From Halobacterium sp. R2-5 (GTDB lineage: Archaea; Halobacteriota; Halobacteria; Halobacteriales; Halobacteriaceae): a DNA stretch of 64,000 nt. The DNA lies in contig NZ_JAANTH010000001.1 in assembly GCF_011734195.1 (NCBI RefSeq), positions 620,001 to 684,000 of the forward strand. Reading direction: 5' to 3'. This document shows positions 1-7,141 of this stretch, piece after piece. How positions within the stretch are numbered: position 1 is the first letter of the stretch; each line of letters begins with the position of its first letter. The notes beneath the pieces were generated by a model. That model was not told the origin of the DNA. It saw only the letters and a program-made list of their open reading frames with translations, and did not search any database. The position numbers were made by a program, and so were the translations under genes.

Positions 1-283
1 TCGTCGGCTGTCATCGCGGGAACCACTACTGTCAGCCCGCAGTTTGTTATGGGTCCACAATCCTCGGGGGCGTGCAGTAGGCCGGAGTGTGTCACGTCTA
101 CTCGCGAAGTATTATCACGCTATGTACGTGTCACGGGGCTGTCTTCTGGTGGGGGACGTGGCCGCCAAAGAGCACCGTAAGCGGCGCGACGTGAACCCCA
201 GCCGTGACGGATTCACCGAGCGTGTCGGTTCTGATTAAGGGGGTAACTTCGACTCGCGGCCCGGGACACGGGCCGTTCGCCGG
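1..283. other. Left-edge intergenic region
   Basis: No convincing gene is seen here. A minus-strand ATG at 14 could be the first codon of a gene running off the left edge, but only about four codons are visible. Just past the pth2 stop lies an inverted repeat at 258-274 (six-base arms GGCCCG/CGGGCC, five-base loop) with no clear U-run on the minus strand, so it is only a weak terminator candidate. I looked for tRNA T-loops and for RNase P and SRP RNA signatures and found none. Confidence 0.4.
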
Positions 284-622
284 TCAGAACAGCGAGAGGT
301 CGCCCGTGATTTCGTCCACGTCCGCGTCCGCCGCCGGCCCGACTGCGACCGCCGTCGGCGTCCCGGGCTCCAGCTGCGTGCGGCCCGCGTCCTCGATGAC
401 CGCTGACGGCAGCCCCTTCGCCTTCGCCTCCTCGGATATCTGGTAGAGCTCGCGCTCGCTGCCGGCCTTCACCACGACCTTCGCCTGGCCCTGCTGTTTC
501 CACTGGCGCTGGGCCTGCTCGTCGGCGTACTCGTAGGCCTTCAGGGAGGCGTGGGCGACCTGCGCGGCGAGCTTTCCCTGCCCCATCCCGATGTCCGTCC
601 GGGCGGCGATGACCTGTTTCAT
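284..622 (-). CDS. pth2: Peptidyl-tRNA hydrolase, archaeal type II (Pth2)
   Basis: A 112-residue protein of the Pth2 family, which cleaves peptidyl-tRNA released from stalled ribosomes in the cytoplasm and recycles the tRNA. The sequence opens [17 protein letters not shown], the family's N-terminal strand and glycine-rich turn, followed by QVAHAS and the late block [15 protein letters not shown]; the length matches the usual 110-120 residues. The ATG at 622 is chosen because the longer in-frame extension upstream is arginine- and alanine-rich low-complexity sequence unlike any Pth2. It is transcribed divergently from the Yip1-type gene 106 bases away. Function is known for the family; there is no oddity in this copy. 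Confidence 0.93.
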   Translation of the reverse strand: MKQVIAARTDIGMGQGKLAAQVAHASLKAYEYADEQAQRQWKQQGQAKVVVKAGSERELYQISEEAKAKGLPSAVIEDAGRTQLEPGTPTAVAVGPAADADVDEITGDLSLF

Positions 623-728
623 GTCCGGCCGGAGGTGGGCGGCGGCCAAAGCCTTGGCTACTCGCGCTCCGCGGCGGAGCGGCCGCGCTACCGACAGACA
701 CTTGCCAGTTCCGCGGGCAGTCCGCGAC

Positions 729-1343
729 ATGGCCCCACGCACCCCGCTCTCCCGCCCTCGCCAGTACTTCGAGGAGCGCGGCTTCGACCTGTGGCCCGCG
801 GCGGGTGCCGTCGCCGTCGCGGCGCTCGCGCTCGCCGCCGCGCTGTTCGGGTTCGCCGCGCTGTTCGTCCGCCGCCTCCGCGCGGCCGGCCACGGCGACG
901 CCGCCGCGCGGGTCTGGTCCGCGCTCTCCGAGGAGATCGTCGGCATCGTCGTCCTGTTCTTCGTCGGCTGGGTCGTCACCGCGGGCGTCCTCTACGTGGC
1001 CGCGCGGCTGTTCGTCGGCTACGACGCCGGGTTCCGGGAGACGCTCGTCGTCGCCGGGTGGGGGACCGCGCCGTCGATTCTCAACACGGTGTTCGCGTTC
1101 GCCGTGCTAGCGTTCGCGCTCGACGCCGCGAGCTTCGCCACCGCCGAGGCGTTCGCCCGGCAGTTCAAGTCGACCGTCGGGTCGACGGGCGTCTACCGCG
1201 CGCTGTTCACGTTCGCGGTCGCCGGCTGGCAGGCGTTCATCTACACGGAGGGTGTCGCCGTGGCGTTCGACGCCGACGGGGGCAGCGCGCTCAAAGTCGG
1301 CGTTCTCGTCGCGTACGGCGGCTGGCTGCTCAGCCTCTTCTGA
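729..1343 (+). CDS. Yip1-domain integral membrane protein
   Basis: A 204-residue hydrophobic protein with about five membrane segments: residues about 20-45, 65-95 ([20 protein letters not shown]), 105-135, 155-180 and the last 20. The segment pattern and the polar motif between segments resemble the Yip1 domain, common in haloarchaea and of unknown biochemical role. The ATG at 729 follows the pth2 divergent spacer; an upstream in-frame extension lacks membrane character and overlaps pth2. dcd follows 33 bases downstream with its own promoter, so co-transcription is uncertain. Family assignment rests on overall character, not on a catalytic motif. Confidence 0.75.
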   Translation: MAPRTPLSRPRQYFEERGFDLWPAAGAVAVAALALAAALFGFAALFVRRLRAAGHGDAAARVWSALSEEIVGIVVLFFVGWVVTAGVLYVAARLFVGYDAGFRETLVVAGWGTAPSILNTVFAFAVLAFALDAASFATAEAFARQFKSTVGSTGVYRALFTFAVAGWQAFIYTEGVAVAFDADGGSALKVGVLVAYGGWLLSLF

Positions 1344-1345
1344 AA

Positions 1346-1353
1346 CCTTTAGG
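1346..1353 (+). promoter_or_regulatory. Probable TATA element for dcd
   Basis: CCTTTAGG is centred about 27 bases upstream of the dcd ATG at 1377, the spacing expected for a leaderless archaeal transcript. It lies only just past the stop of the preceding gene. Confidence 0.5.
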
Positions 1354-1376
1354 CGCCCCCGGTTCCACCACCCGGT

Positions 1377-1964
1377 ATGATACTCTCCGACCGGGACATC
1401 CTCGCGCGGCTCGCCGACGGGGACCTCGTCGTCGAACCGATCGACGACGTCGACCTCCAGGTCCAGCCCGCGAGCGTCGACGTCCGCCTCGGCCGGCGCT
1501 TCCTGGAGTTCGAGCGCGCGAACGTCCCCTGCATCCACCCCAACAAGGAAGAGGAAGTCGAGGACTACGTCACCGAGACGGTCGTCGACGACGGCGACGA
1601 GTTCATCCTCCACCCCGGGGACTTCGTGCTCGGCACTACCAAGGAGCGCGTCGAGGTGCCGCCGGACCTCGTCGCGCAGGTCGAGGGGCGGTCCTCCTTG
1701 GGCCGGCTCGCCGTCGTCGTCCACGCCACAGCCGGCTTCATCGACCCCGGATTCGAGGGGAAAGTGACGTTAGAGCTGTCGAACCTCGGGAAAGTCCCGG
1801 TCGCGCTCACGCCGGACATGCGCATCAGTCAGCTCGTGTTCACGGAGCTCACGAGCCAGGCCGACCGGCCGTACGGTGAGGGGCGCGGGTCGAAGTACCA
1901 GGACCAGGACGGCCCGCAGGCGAGCCGCATCCGCGGCGACCGCGAGTTCGGTGGCGACCAATGA
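1377..1964 (+). CDS. dcd: dCTP deaminase
   Basis: A 195-residue enzyme that deaminates dCTP to dUTP, feeding dTMP synthesis. The sequence shows the trimeric dUTPase-fold hallmarks in order: [10 protein letters not shown] near residue 30, EGRSSLGR near 103, [13 protein letters not shown] near 122 whose glutamate is the catalytic residue of the family, and the C-terminal [13 protein letters not shown] that closes over the nucleotide. Length is typical of archaeal Dcd. Whether it is mono- or bifunctional (DCD-DUT, as in methanogens) cannot be told by eye. Its stop overlaps the start of the ThiR-like gene by four bases (ATGA), so the two are probably co-transcribed and translationally coupled. 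Confidence 0.93.
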   Translation: MILSDRDILARLADGDLVVEPIDDVDLQVQPASVDVRLGRRFLEFERANVPCIHPNKEEEVEDYVTETVVDDGDEFILHPGDFVLGTTKERVEVPPDLVAQVEGRSSLGRLAVVVHATAGFIDPGFEGKVTLELSNLGKVPVALTPDMRISQLVFTELTSQADRPYGEGRGSKYQDQDGPQASRIRGDREFGGDQ

Positions 1965-2863
1965 AGTTCCTCGAAGAGGTCGTCGTCGAGGAGTTCCTGC
2001 CGACGTTCCGGTCGCTGCTCGCGGCGGACCTCCGGGCGCGCGGGCTCACCCAGCACGAGGTCGCGGAGCTGCTGGGCGTCAGCCAGTCCGCGGTCTCGAA
2101 GTACGCCCACGGCGACGTCACCGTCAACGACGACGTCGCGGACGACGAGCGCGTGCAGGAGACGGTCGAGCGAATCGGCGAGGGGCTCGCGAGCGGCGAC
2201 GTGTCCCGCGTGCAGGCGCTCGTCGAGGCCGAGGTCCTGGTTCGGCGGCTGTCCGCTCGCGGCGACGTCGTCGCGAACCTCCACGAGGCGGCGATGCCGG
2301 CGCTCGCGGAGTACGACGGCGACTTCCGCGTCCACGACCCGGAGAGCGAGGTGCGCGTCCGCGAGCGCGTGCTCTCCTCGGTGCGGCGGGGCGTCCGCGT
2401 CCTCGAACACGCAAGCGGGTTCACGACGCTCATCCCCGCGGTCGGCTCGAACCTCGTGGAGTGTACTCCCGACGCCGCGGGCGTGGAGGACGTGGCGGGC
2501 GTCCCGGGCCGGATTCTGGACGTGATGGGGCGCACGGAGATCCCCGCGGACCCCGAGTTCGGCGTGAGCGTCCACGTCGCGTCCGTGCTGCTCGCCGCCC
2601 GGGAGGCGGGCAGCGACGCTCGCGCGTGCCTGAACGTCCGCTACGAGGCCGACATCGTCGCCGCGCTCGACGACGCGGGCTACCGGACCGTGGAGTTCGA
2701 CCCGGAGGACGCGTCCAGCACGGACGCCGTCAGCGAGGCCGTCGCGGCCAACCCCGGCGCGGACGTCGTCTACCAGACCGGGGGCTTCGGCGTCGAGCCA
2801 ATCGTCTACCTGCTCGCGGACAGCGCACCCGAGGCCGCGGAGATGGCCCGCGACCTACTGTGA
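1961..2863 (+). CDS. thiR: ThiR-type thiamine regulator (HTH plus ThiN domain)
   Basis: A 300-residue two-domain protein. Residues about 15-60 form a Cro-type helix-turn-helix ([20 protein letters not shown]). From about 135 to the end is a ThiN domain, the thiamine-phosphate-synthase module of archaea ([15 protein letters not shown], then [17 protein letters not shown], ending [16 protein letters not shown]). In the archaeal ThiR family this fusion acts as a transcriptional repressor of thiamine genes sensing a thiamine phosphate; the stand-alone or ThiD-fused ThiN is the enzyme. The HTH fusion and absence of ThiD favour the regulator. It overlaps dcd by four bases upstream and the convergent gene by nine bases at its end. 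Confidence 0.82.
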   Translation: MKFLEEVVVEEFLPTFRSLLAADLRARGLTQHEVAELLGVSQSAVSKYAHGDVTVNDDVADDERVQETVERIGEGLASGDVSRVQALVEAEVLVRRLSARGDVVANLHEAAMPALAEYDGDFRVHDPESEVRVRERVLSSVRRGVRVLEHASGFTTLIPAVGSNLVECTPDAAGVEDVAGVPGRILDVMGRTEIPADPEFGVSVHVASVLLAAREAGSDARACLNVRYEADIVAALDDAGYRTVEFDPEDASSTDAVSEAVAANPGADVVYQTGGFGVEPIVYLLADSAPEAAEMARDLL

Positions 2864-3619
2864 GGACGCGGTCGCGAGTCCCGCGGGGCCGCCCGCGAGG
2901 TGTGCGCGGACGCCGTCCCCGACGCGGTCGAAGACGGGGCGGGCGTCCGGGCGCGCGCTCAGCACTGCGACCGCCGCAGGGAGCGTAACGGCGGCGTCCG
3001 CGACGTTGACGGTCGGGCGGAACCGCCAGCCGTCAGCGGTCTCCGCGAGTTCGTCGACGAGTCCCGCACCCGCGACCGCGGCGAGCGCTTCCTCGACGTC
3101 GGAGACGTCCGTCGCGACGTCGGCGCGGCGCGCGGCGTCCGCGAGCACGTCCGCCTGCTCGGCCGCCGAGAGTTCGTCGGCGAGAGCGGCCGCCGTACAG
3201 CGCAGGAGGACGACGCAGAGGTCGTCGAGGTCCGTGGTCGCCTCCGCGGCGGCGAAGTAGGCGTCGAGGACGGCGCGCTCGGCGTCCCGGTGGCCGGCCG
3301 CGCTCAGCGCCTCGAACACCGCGCCGGTGACGTCGTGGCAGGCGTCCGGCAGCGACGGCGCGTCGGCGTCCGGGACCGGCGCCGTGCGCTCGTGGACGAC
3401 GAGGTCGTAGTGGGGGGCTCGCGGGTCGTAGCGCTCCAAGGTCTCGCGGTACGTCCGCGCGAGGCCGGCGGCGTCGGTCGCGGTCTCGCGGTCCGCGAAG
3501 CGCAGGCCGCCGACCGGGAACGGCCGCTCGCCGGTGCGCGCGCAGGCGACGTAGAAGCGCCCGCCCTCGGTCGCGAGCGCGTCGAGTCGCTCGCGCATCG
3601 TCCGGAGGTCGTCGCCCAT
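2855..3619 (-). CDS. Uncharacterized haloarchaeal protein behind an iron-box-like site
   Basis: A 254-residue acidic soluble protein that I do not recognise beyond being of a type seen in haloarchaea. The first 110 residues contain a beta-rich section (GGRFYVACARTGERPFPVGG, HYDLVVHERT); the rest is alanine-rich helix, with a possible winged-helix-like stretch near 185-225 (VEEALAAVAGAGLVDELA). No catalytic motif, signal peptide or membrane segment is evident. An ATG at 3619 and a GTG one codon earlier at 3622 are both possible. A 16-codon ORF ends on TGATG sharing a base with this ATG, suggesting coupling. A DtxR/IdeR-like palindrome at 3674-3689 suggests metal-dependent regulation; that is inference. 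Confidence 0.7.
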   Translation of the reverse strand: MGDDLRTMRERLDALATEGGRFYVACARTGERPFPVGGLRFADRETATDAAGLARTYRETLERYDPRAPHYDLVVHERTAPVPDADAPSLPDACHDVTGAVFEALSAAGHRDAERAVLDAYFAAAEATTDLDDLCVVLLRCTAAALADELSAAEQADVLADAARRADVATDVSDVEEALAAVAGAGLVDELAETADGWRFRPTVNVADAAVTLPAAVAVLSARPDARPVFDRVGDGVRAHLAGGPAGLATASSQ

Positions 3620-3669
3620 CACGCTCCCCTCCCGTCGCCGGAGTCGTTCGGAATCGCTCGCTCGCCCAT
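3619..3669 (-). CDS. Putative 16-codon upstream ORF
   Basis: From the ATG at 3669 the minus strand reads MGERAIPNDSGDGRGA and stops at 3619-3621. The TGA overlaps the ATG of the next gene by one base (TGATG). A T-rich box at 3693-3700 lies about 27 bases upstream of this ATG, where a leaderless TATA element should be, so the transcript may start exactly here. It may be a leader peptide, or simply the 5' leader of the downstream gene. No homologue is known to me. Confidence 0.35.
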   Translation of the reverse strand: MGERAIPNDSGDGRGA

Positions 3670-3673
3670 GTGT

Positions 3674-3689
3674 TTTAGGCGAGCCTAAA
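3674..3689. promoter_or_regulatory. Iron-box-like palindrome (DtxR/IdeR/Idr type)
   Basis: TTTAGGCGAGCCTAAA is a perfect seven-base inverted repeat with a two-base spacer. It resembles the TTAGG...CCTAA operators of the DtxR/IdeR/MDR1 iron regulators. It lies between a T-rich candidate TATA element (3693-3700) and the predicted transcript start at 3669 on the minus strand, a position where a bound repressor would block initiation. Confidence 0.55.
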
Positions 3690-3723
3690 GAATGAAAAAG
3701 CTACCGAGAGCCGGTCACCGAAG

Positions 3724-4467
3724 TCAGTCGAGGTCGCCCTGTCGAATCCGGCGCTCGGCGGCCTCCAGCGCCGCGTCGCGGTCGAACTCCGCAACGACTT
3801 CCTCCAGCTCTTCGCGCGAGGCGGCCCGGAGCTCCCGCGCGTGCTCGGTCACCGACGGCAGCGCGCGGATGATGTTGTCCACGACGGGGACGGCGGCGGT
3901 CTGCGCGGACCGCGACATCGGGTTCAGGTCGACCACGATTTCGGTCTTCCCCATCTCCGCGAGCGCCTCCGCGCGGTCGCCGTCCTCCAGGGGCACGAGC
4001 ACGACGTCCGCGTCGTAGATGCCGTCGCGGTCCACTTTCGCGCGCTCGTGCTCCAGACCCGGAATCCGGGCGTCCGCCGTCAGGCCCTTCACGTCGCTCG
4101 CGCCGTGCTCGCGGAGGTGCTCGGCGATAGCCTCCATCCGCTCCTCGGTGCGGTTGAAGAGGTTCACCTCGACGTCGGCGCCGACGACCTCCGCGAGGGC
4201 GACGACCTCGCCCGGCACGAGCGCCGCCACGTTCCCGTTCACGGACAGCACTGGGTGTTCGGCGAGCAGGAGGTACGCGGCCGCGGCGCGCTCGGCGGCG
4301 TCCGCGGATGGCGTCGTCTCCTCGCCGAGCAGGTAGTCGAACGCCTCGCCGCGGCCCTGCGCGACCAGCCCCTGCTTCGACGTGATGCCCTTCTCGACCC
4401 CCGCCTCGATGCGGTGGCGGGTCACCAGCGAGTCGTGGCGCGGGTGGTCGGCGGGAATCTCGGCCAT
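3724..4467 (-). CDS. 4-phosphopantoate--beta-alanine ligase (archaeal phosphopantothenate synthetase)
   Basis: A 247-residue cytoplasmic enzyme of the former DUF137 family that joins 4-phosphopantoate to beta-alanine with ATP, replacing bacterial PanC in archaeal CoA synthesis. Recognisable features are the N-terminal HPRHDSLVTRHRIEAGVEKG, GRGEAFDYLLGE near 60, LSVNGNVAALVPGEVV near 95, and DLNPMSRSAQTA near 190 with DNIIRALP after it. The ATG at 4467 is used because the longer ORF adds 25 residues of basic sequence outside the conserved fold. It lies 78 bases downstream of the pantoate kinase gene, and the two catalyse consecutive steps, so they probably form one operon. Confidence 0.9.
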   Translation of the reverse strand: MAEIPADHPRHDSLVTRHRIEAGVEKGITSKQGLVAQGRGEAFDYLLGEETTPSADAAERAAAAYLLLAEHPVLSVNGNVAALVPGEVVALAEVVGADVEVNLFNRTEERMEAIAEHLREHGASDVKGLTADARIPGLEHERAKVDRDGIYDADVVLVPLEDGDRAEALAEMGKTEIVVDLNPMSRSAQTAAVPVVDNIIRALPSVTEHARELRAASREELEEVVAEFDRDAALEAAERRIRQGDLD

Positions 4468-4545
4468 ACCGTCTCTGGCCGACCGGCGCGCAAAAATCGT
4501 CCGCTTACGGACCGCGCTTCCGACTCTCCGCTCGCCGCTCACTCC

Positions 4546-5382
4546 TCACGGGTCGAGTGTCGCCCCCGCGGGGTGCACGCGGCACACCTCGGGGTCGTAC
4601 CCGGCGTCCGAGAGCCCCGTGCCGAGCGCGAACACCGTCCGCCCGAGCATCGCCATCGCGGCCTCGCCGCCCGCGTCCGTCACGGCGTCGACGGCCGCCT
4701 CGACCTCGCCGTCCAGCAGGCCCGCCTCGCGGGAGAACCCGCGGGAGAGCGCCATGAACCGCGGGAGCGTCGGGTGCTCTCGGAGGCTGGCGAGCGCGTC
4801 CTCGCCTGCCGCTGACAGCGCTTCCGTGTCGCCGCCGATGACCTCGCTCGTCGAGAGGCCGCCGAAGGAGACGTACTCGACGCGGCCCGCGTCCGGCACG
4901 CCGTCGAGGCGGCCGTGGGTGGGTGCGCCGGGTTCGACGCGAATCGGCACGCCGCCGCGCGCCTGCGCGACCACGTCCCCGAGCCCGGTCCCGGCTTCGA
5001 CCTCCGCGGCGTGGGCCACCGCGACGAGGTCGTTCGCGGATAGCCCCGCGTCGACGGCGCTGTTCGCCGCGAGCGCCGTCCCGAGCGCCATCGCGCCCGA
5101 CACGCCGAACCCCGCGCCGAGCGGCAGCGGCGTCTCCGCCCACACCTCGGCGGTCGTGTCCAGCGCCGCCAGCACGCGCGTCACGCTCTCCACGTCGACC
5201 TCGCGGCCGTTCAGCCGCACCCGCGTCTCGTCGCTGGACGACACGCTCGTCGTCACGCCCGCCGAGAGCGTGATGCCGGCGCCCCGCGAGCCAGTCCGCT
5301 CCGGGTCGTCGGCGCGCTGCACGCTGAAGAAGCCCGTCACGTGCCCGGGCGCGAACGCCGTCGCCGCCTCGCCGTCGCTCAT
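4546..5382 (-). CDS. Pantoate kinase (GHMP superfamily)
   Basis: A 278-residue GHMP-type kinase that phosphorylates pantoate to 4-phosphopantoate, the step before the ligase encoded just downstream. The order GHVTGFFSV near residue 15, TPLPLGAGFGVSGAMALGT near 85 (the GHMP phosphate-binding loop) and the C-terminal ALGTGLSDAGYDPEVCRV fits archaeal PoK rather than mevalonate or homoserine kinase; the family recognises a small acid rather than a sugar. The ATG at 5382 is preferred; a GTG two codons upstream (5388) is also possible. Adjacency to the phosphopantothenate synthetase is strong contextual support. Confidence 0.88.
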   Translation of the reverse strand: MSDGEAATAFAPGHVTGFFSVQRADDPERTGSRGAGITLSAGVTTSVSSSDETRVRLNGREVDVESVTRVLAALDTTAEVWAETPLPLGAGFGVSGAMALGTALAANSAVDAGLSANDLVAVAHAAEVEAGTGLGDVVAQARGGVPIRVEPGAPTHGRLDGVPDAGRVEYVSFGGLSTSEVIGGDTEALSAAGEDALASLREHPTLPRFMALSRGFSREAGLLDGEVEAAVDAVTDAGGEAAMAMLGRTVFALGTGLSDAGYDPEVCRVHPAGATLDP

Positions 5383-5475
5383 CGTCACCCCCTCGGAGGC
5401 GGGACGAATTAAGGGTTGTATATTCGCCCGAGCGTGGCGAAACGCCGCTGGCCGCCGTTCTCCGCCCGCCGCGCG

Positions 5476-6858
5476 TCAGATGCCGCTCTGGGTCGTGCCG
5501 CAGGCGTCCCGGAACGCGCCCTGGACGACTTCCGAGAGCGCCGGGTGGACGTGGATGGTCTCGGCGATGCGCTCGGCGTCCGCGCCCGCTGCGACGGCGG
5601 TGCTCACCTCGTGGACGAGCGTCGACGCCTCCGGGCCGACGACGTGGAACCCAAGCACGCCGCCGTCTTCGCCGACGATGGCCTTCGCGAAGCCGTCGGC
5701 GCGCATCGCGGAGCCGAGCGGGACGTCCTCGTACTCGCGGGTGCCGACCGCGTACTCGCCGTCGACGTCGGACTCGGGCCGCCCGAGGCTCGCGAGCTGC
5801 GGCGAGCCGAAGACGGCGTGTGCCATCCCCGGGTACTCCACGCGCTCACGGTTGCCGCGTACGGCGTTCTCCACGGCGTACTCGGCCTCCTTGTCGCCGG
5901 AGTGCTTGAACATGTAGTTGCCCGCGATGTCGCCGATGGCCCACACGCCCTCGACGGACGTCGCTAGGTAATCGTCCGTCTCGACGAACCCCTCGTCGTC
6001 GGTCTCCAGCCCCGCCGCGTCGACGTTCCACAGGTCGGTGTTCGGCTGCCGGCCGGTCGCGAGCAGCACGTCGTCGCCGCGGACGGTGCGCTCGTCGCCG
6101 TCCTCGGATTCAGCGGTCACGACCACCTCGCCGGATTCCCCGGCGAGTTCGGACGCGCGGTAGCCGAGGTGGAGGTCGTGTTCGCGCTCGTACGCCTCGG
6201 TCAGGCGCTCGGCGGCGTCGCGGTCCTCGCGGTCGACTAACACCGCTCCGGACCCGACAATCGACACGTCGCTGCCCATCTGCCGGAAGAAGTGCGCCAT
6301 CTCCGCCGCGACGTAGCCGCCGCCGACGACCACCAGCCGCCCCGGGAGCTCCGTCAGCCGCAGCGCGTCGTCGCTCGTCAGGAAATCCACGTCGTCGGTG
6401 CCGTCGATGCCGTCCGGCACCAGCGGCCGCGACCCGCCCGCGAGCACGACGCGGTCGCCCGCGAGCCGCTCGGTCCCGTCGTCGGTGTCGACCTCGACCT
6501 CGCGCTCGTCGACGAACCGTCCCTCCGTCTGGTAGAACGCGATCCGGTCGTGCTCGCGCGCCCGCTCGGCCTTCCGCTCGGCCTGCTCGGTGACCGTCTC
6601 GGTCACCGCCTCGACGATGTCCGCGAACGCGACGTCGTGCAGCGTGGCGTCCACGCCGAACGCGTCCGCCTCCCGGACCGTCTGCACGACGTCGGCGTGG
6701 TGGATGAGCCGCTTCGAGGGGTTGCAGCCGCGGTTGAGACACGTCCCGCCGAGCCGTCCGCGCTCGACGACCGCCACGTCCAAGCCTTCGTCTGCGGCCG
6801 CGGACGCGACGATGTTACCGGTGCCGCCGCCGAGCACCACGAGGTCGAACTCTCGCAC
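5476..6858 (-). CDS. FAD-dependent disulfide reductase (Lpd/GCR-like)
   Basis: A 460-residue pyridine-nucleotide disulfide oxidoreductase. It has the FAD dinucleotide fold (VVLGGGTGNIVAS, residues 7-19), the redox pair C40/C45 in GGTCLNRGCNPSK, an NAD(P)-binding GGGYVAAEMA near 183, the second FAD motif WAIGDIAG near 320, and the C-terminal dimer-interface HVHPALSE base. The family includes dihydrolipoyl dehydrogenase, mercuric reductase and, in Halobacterium, bis-gamma-glutamylcystine reductase (GCR), which keeps the haloarchaeal thiol reduced. There is no 2-oxoacid dehydrogenase gene nearby, which favours a thiol reductase; sequence alone does not settle the substrate. Confidence 0.82.
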   Translation of the reverse strand: MREFDLVVLGGGTGNIVASAAADEGLDVAVVERGRLGGTCLNRGCNPSKRLIHHADVVQTVREADAFGVDATLHDVAFADIVEAVTETVTEQAERKAERAREHDRIAFYQTEGRFVDEREVEVDTDDGTERLAGDRVVLAGGSRPLVPDGIDGTDDVDFLTSDDALRLTELPGRLVVVGGGYVAAEMAHFFRQMGSDVSIVGSGAVLVDREDRDAAERLTEAYEREHDLHLGYRASELAGESGEVVVTAESEDGDERTVRGDDVLLATGRQPNTDLWNVDAAGLETDDEGFVETDDYLATSVEGVWAIGDIAGNYMFKHSGDKEAEYAVENAVRGNRERVEYPGMAHAVFGSPQLASLGRPESDVDGEYAVGTREYEDVPLGSAMRADGFAKAIVGEDGGVLGFHVVGPEASTLVHEVSTAVAAGADAERIAETIHVHPALSEVVQGAFRDACGTTQSGI

Positions 6859-6916
6859 GGCTACAACGTCGGCGTACTCGGGAAAAAGCGTAGTGGCAGG
6901 CCGAGATTCGAGCCGG

Positions 6917-6943
6917 TCAGGGGCTCAGCCGCTGGCGGTCCTG
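6917..6943 (-). repeat. Degenerate copy C of the aspS 3' end
   Basis: On the minus strand this reads QDRQRLSP followed by TGA, matching the last seven codons of AspRS (DRQRLSP) with synonymous changes. It shares the 14-base string CTCAGCCGCTGGCG (plus strand) with copy B at 6991-7004. Confidence 0.55.
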
Positions 6944-6963
6944 CGAGACGCTTCGCGTCTCGC
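6943..6963. repeat. Perfect hairpin, 8-bp stem
   Basis: GCGAGACG and CGTCTCGC form a perfect eight-base-pair stem around the five-base loop CTTCG. It sits between the two aspS-tail copies. Confidence 0.7.
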
Positions 6964-6983
6964 TGGCTCCCAACGTCTTCGTC

Positions 6984-7019
6984 CTACGGACTCAGCCGCT
7001 GGCGATCTCGCGGGAACAG
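6984..7019 (-). repeat. Degenerate copy B of the aspS 3' end
   Basis: On the minus strand this reads [12 protein letters not shown] and TAG; the true AspRS ends [12 protein letters not shown] and TAG. Eleven residues are identical while several third-codon bases differ, and the string TCTCGCGGGAACAG (plus strand, 7006-7019) is identical to 7163-7176 in aspS. Similarity stops abruptly upstream. Confidence 0.6.
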
Positions 7020-7020
7020 A

Positions 7021-7039
7021 GCGATTCCCATGGAATCGC
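7021..7039. repeat. Perfect hairpin, 8-bp stem, 3-base loop
   Basis: GCGATTCC and GGAATCGC form a perfect stem around CAT. It directly abuts aspS-tail copy B. Confidence 0.7.
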
Positions 7040-7044
7040 TTGAA

Positions 7045-7063
7045 GCCGGCGCGAAGCGCCGGC
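7045..7063. repeat. Perfect hairpin, 8-bp stem, GAA loop
   Basis: GCCGGCGC and GCGCCGGC form a perfect stem around GAA. The same architecture (eight-base stem, GAA loop) recurs at 49329-49347. Confidence 0.7.
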
Positions 7064-7141
7064 GACGCCGGAAGGCGTTCCTGCTCACTTCGTTCCGCGG
7101 GCTGCGACTTCCGAGCTCCCGCTCGAAAGGGTCGTCTCCGC

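Larger units (their letters stand above)
6859..7141. other. Intergenic island with aspS-tail copies and hairpins
   Basis: A 283-base gap between two minus-strand genes with no plausible gene. It holds two degenerate copies of the aspS 3' end (6917-6943 and 6984-7019) and three perfect eight-base stems: 6943-6963 (five-base loop), 7021-7039 (CAT loop) and 7045-7063 (GAA loop). These are described as separate features and findings. Confidence 0.7.

Noticed and set aside
44-238. A 64-codon plus-strand frame at the left edge
   Set aside because: No coding-like composition, no promoter at the right spacing and no recognisable product.
240-255. GGGGTAACTTCGACTC resembles GGGGTGACTTCGACTC just before rnhA (10459-10474), 15 of 16 bases
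   Set aside because: Only two copies, different contexts and no symmetry; a chance match in GC-rich DNA is quite possible.
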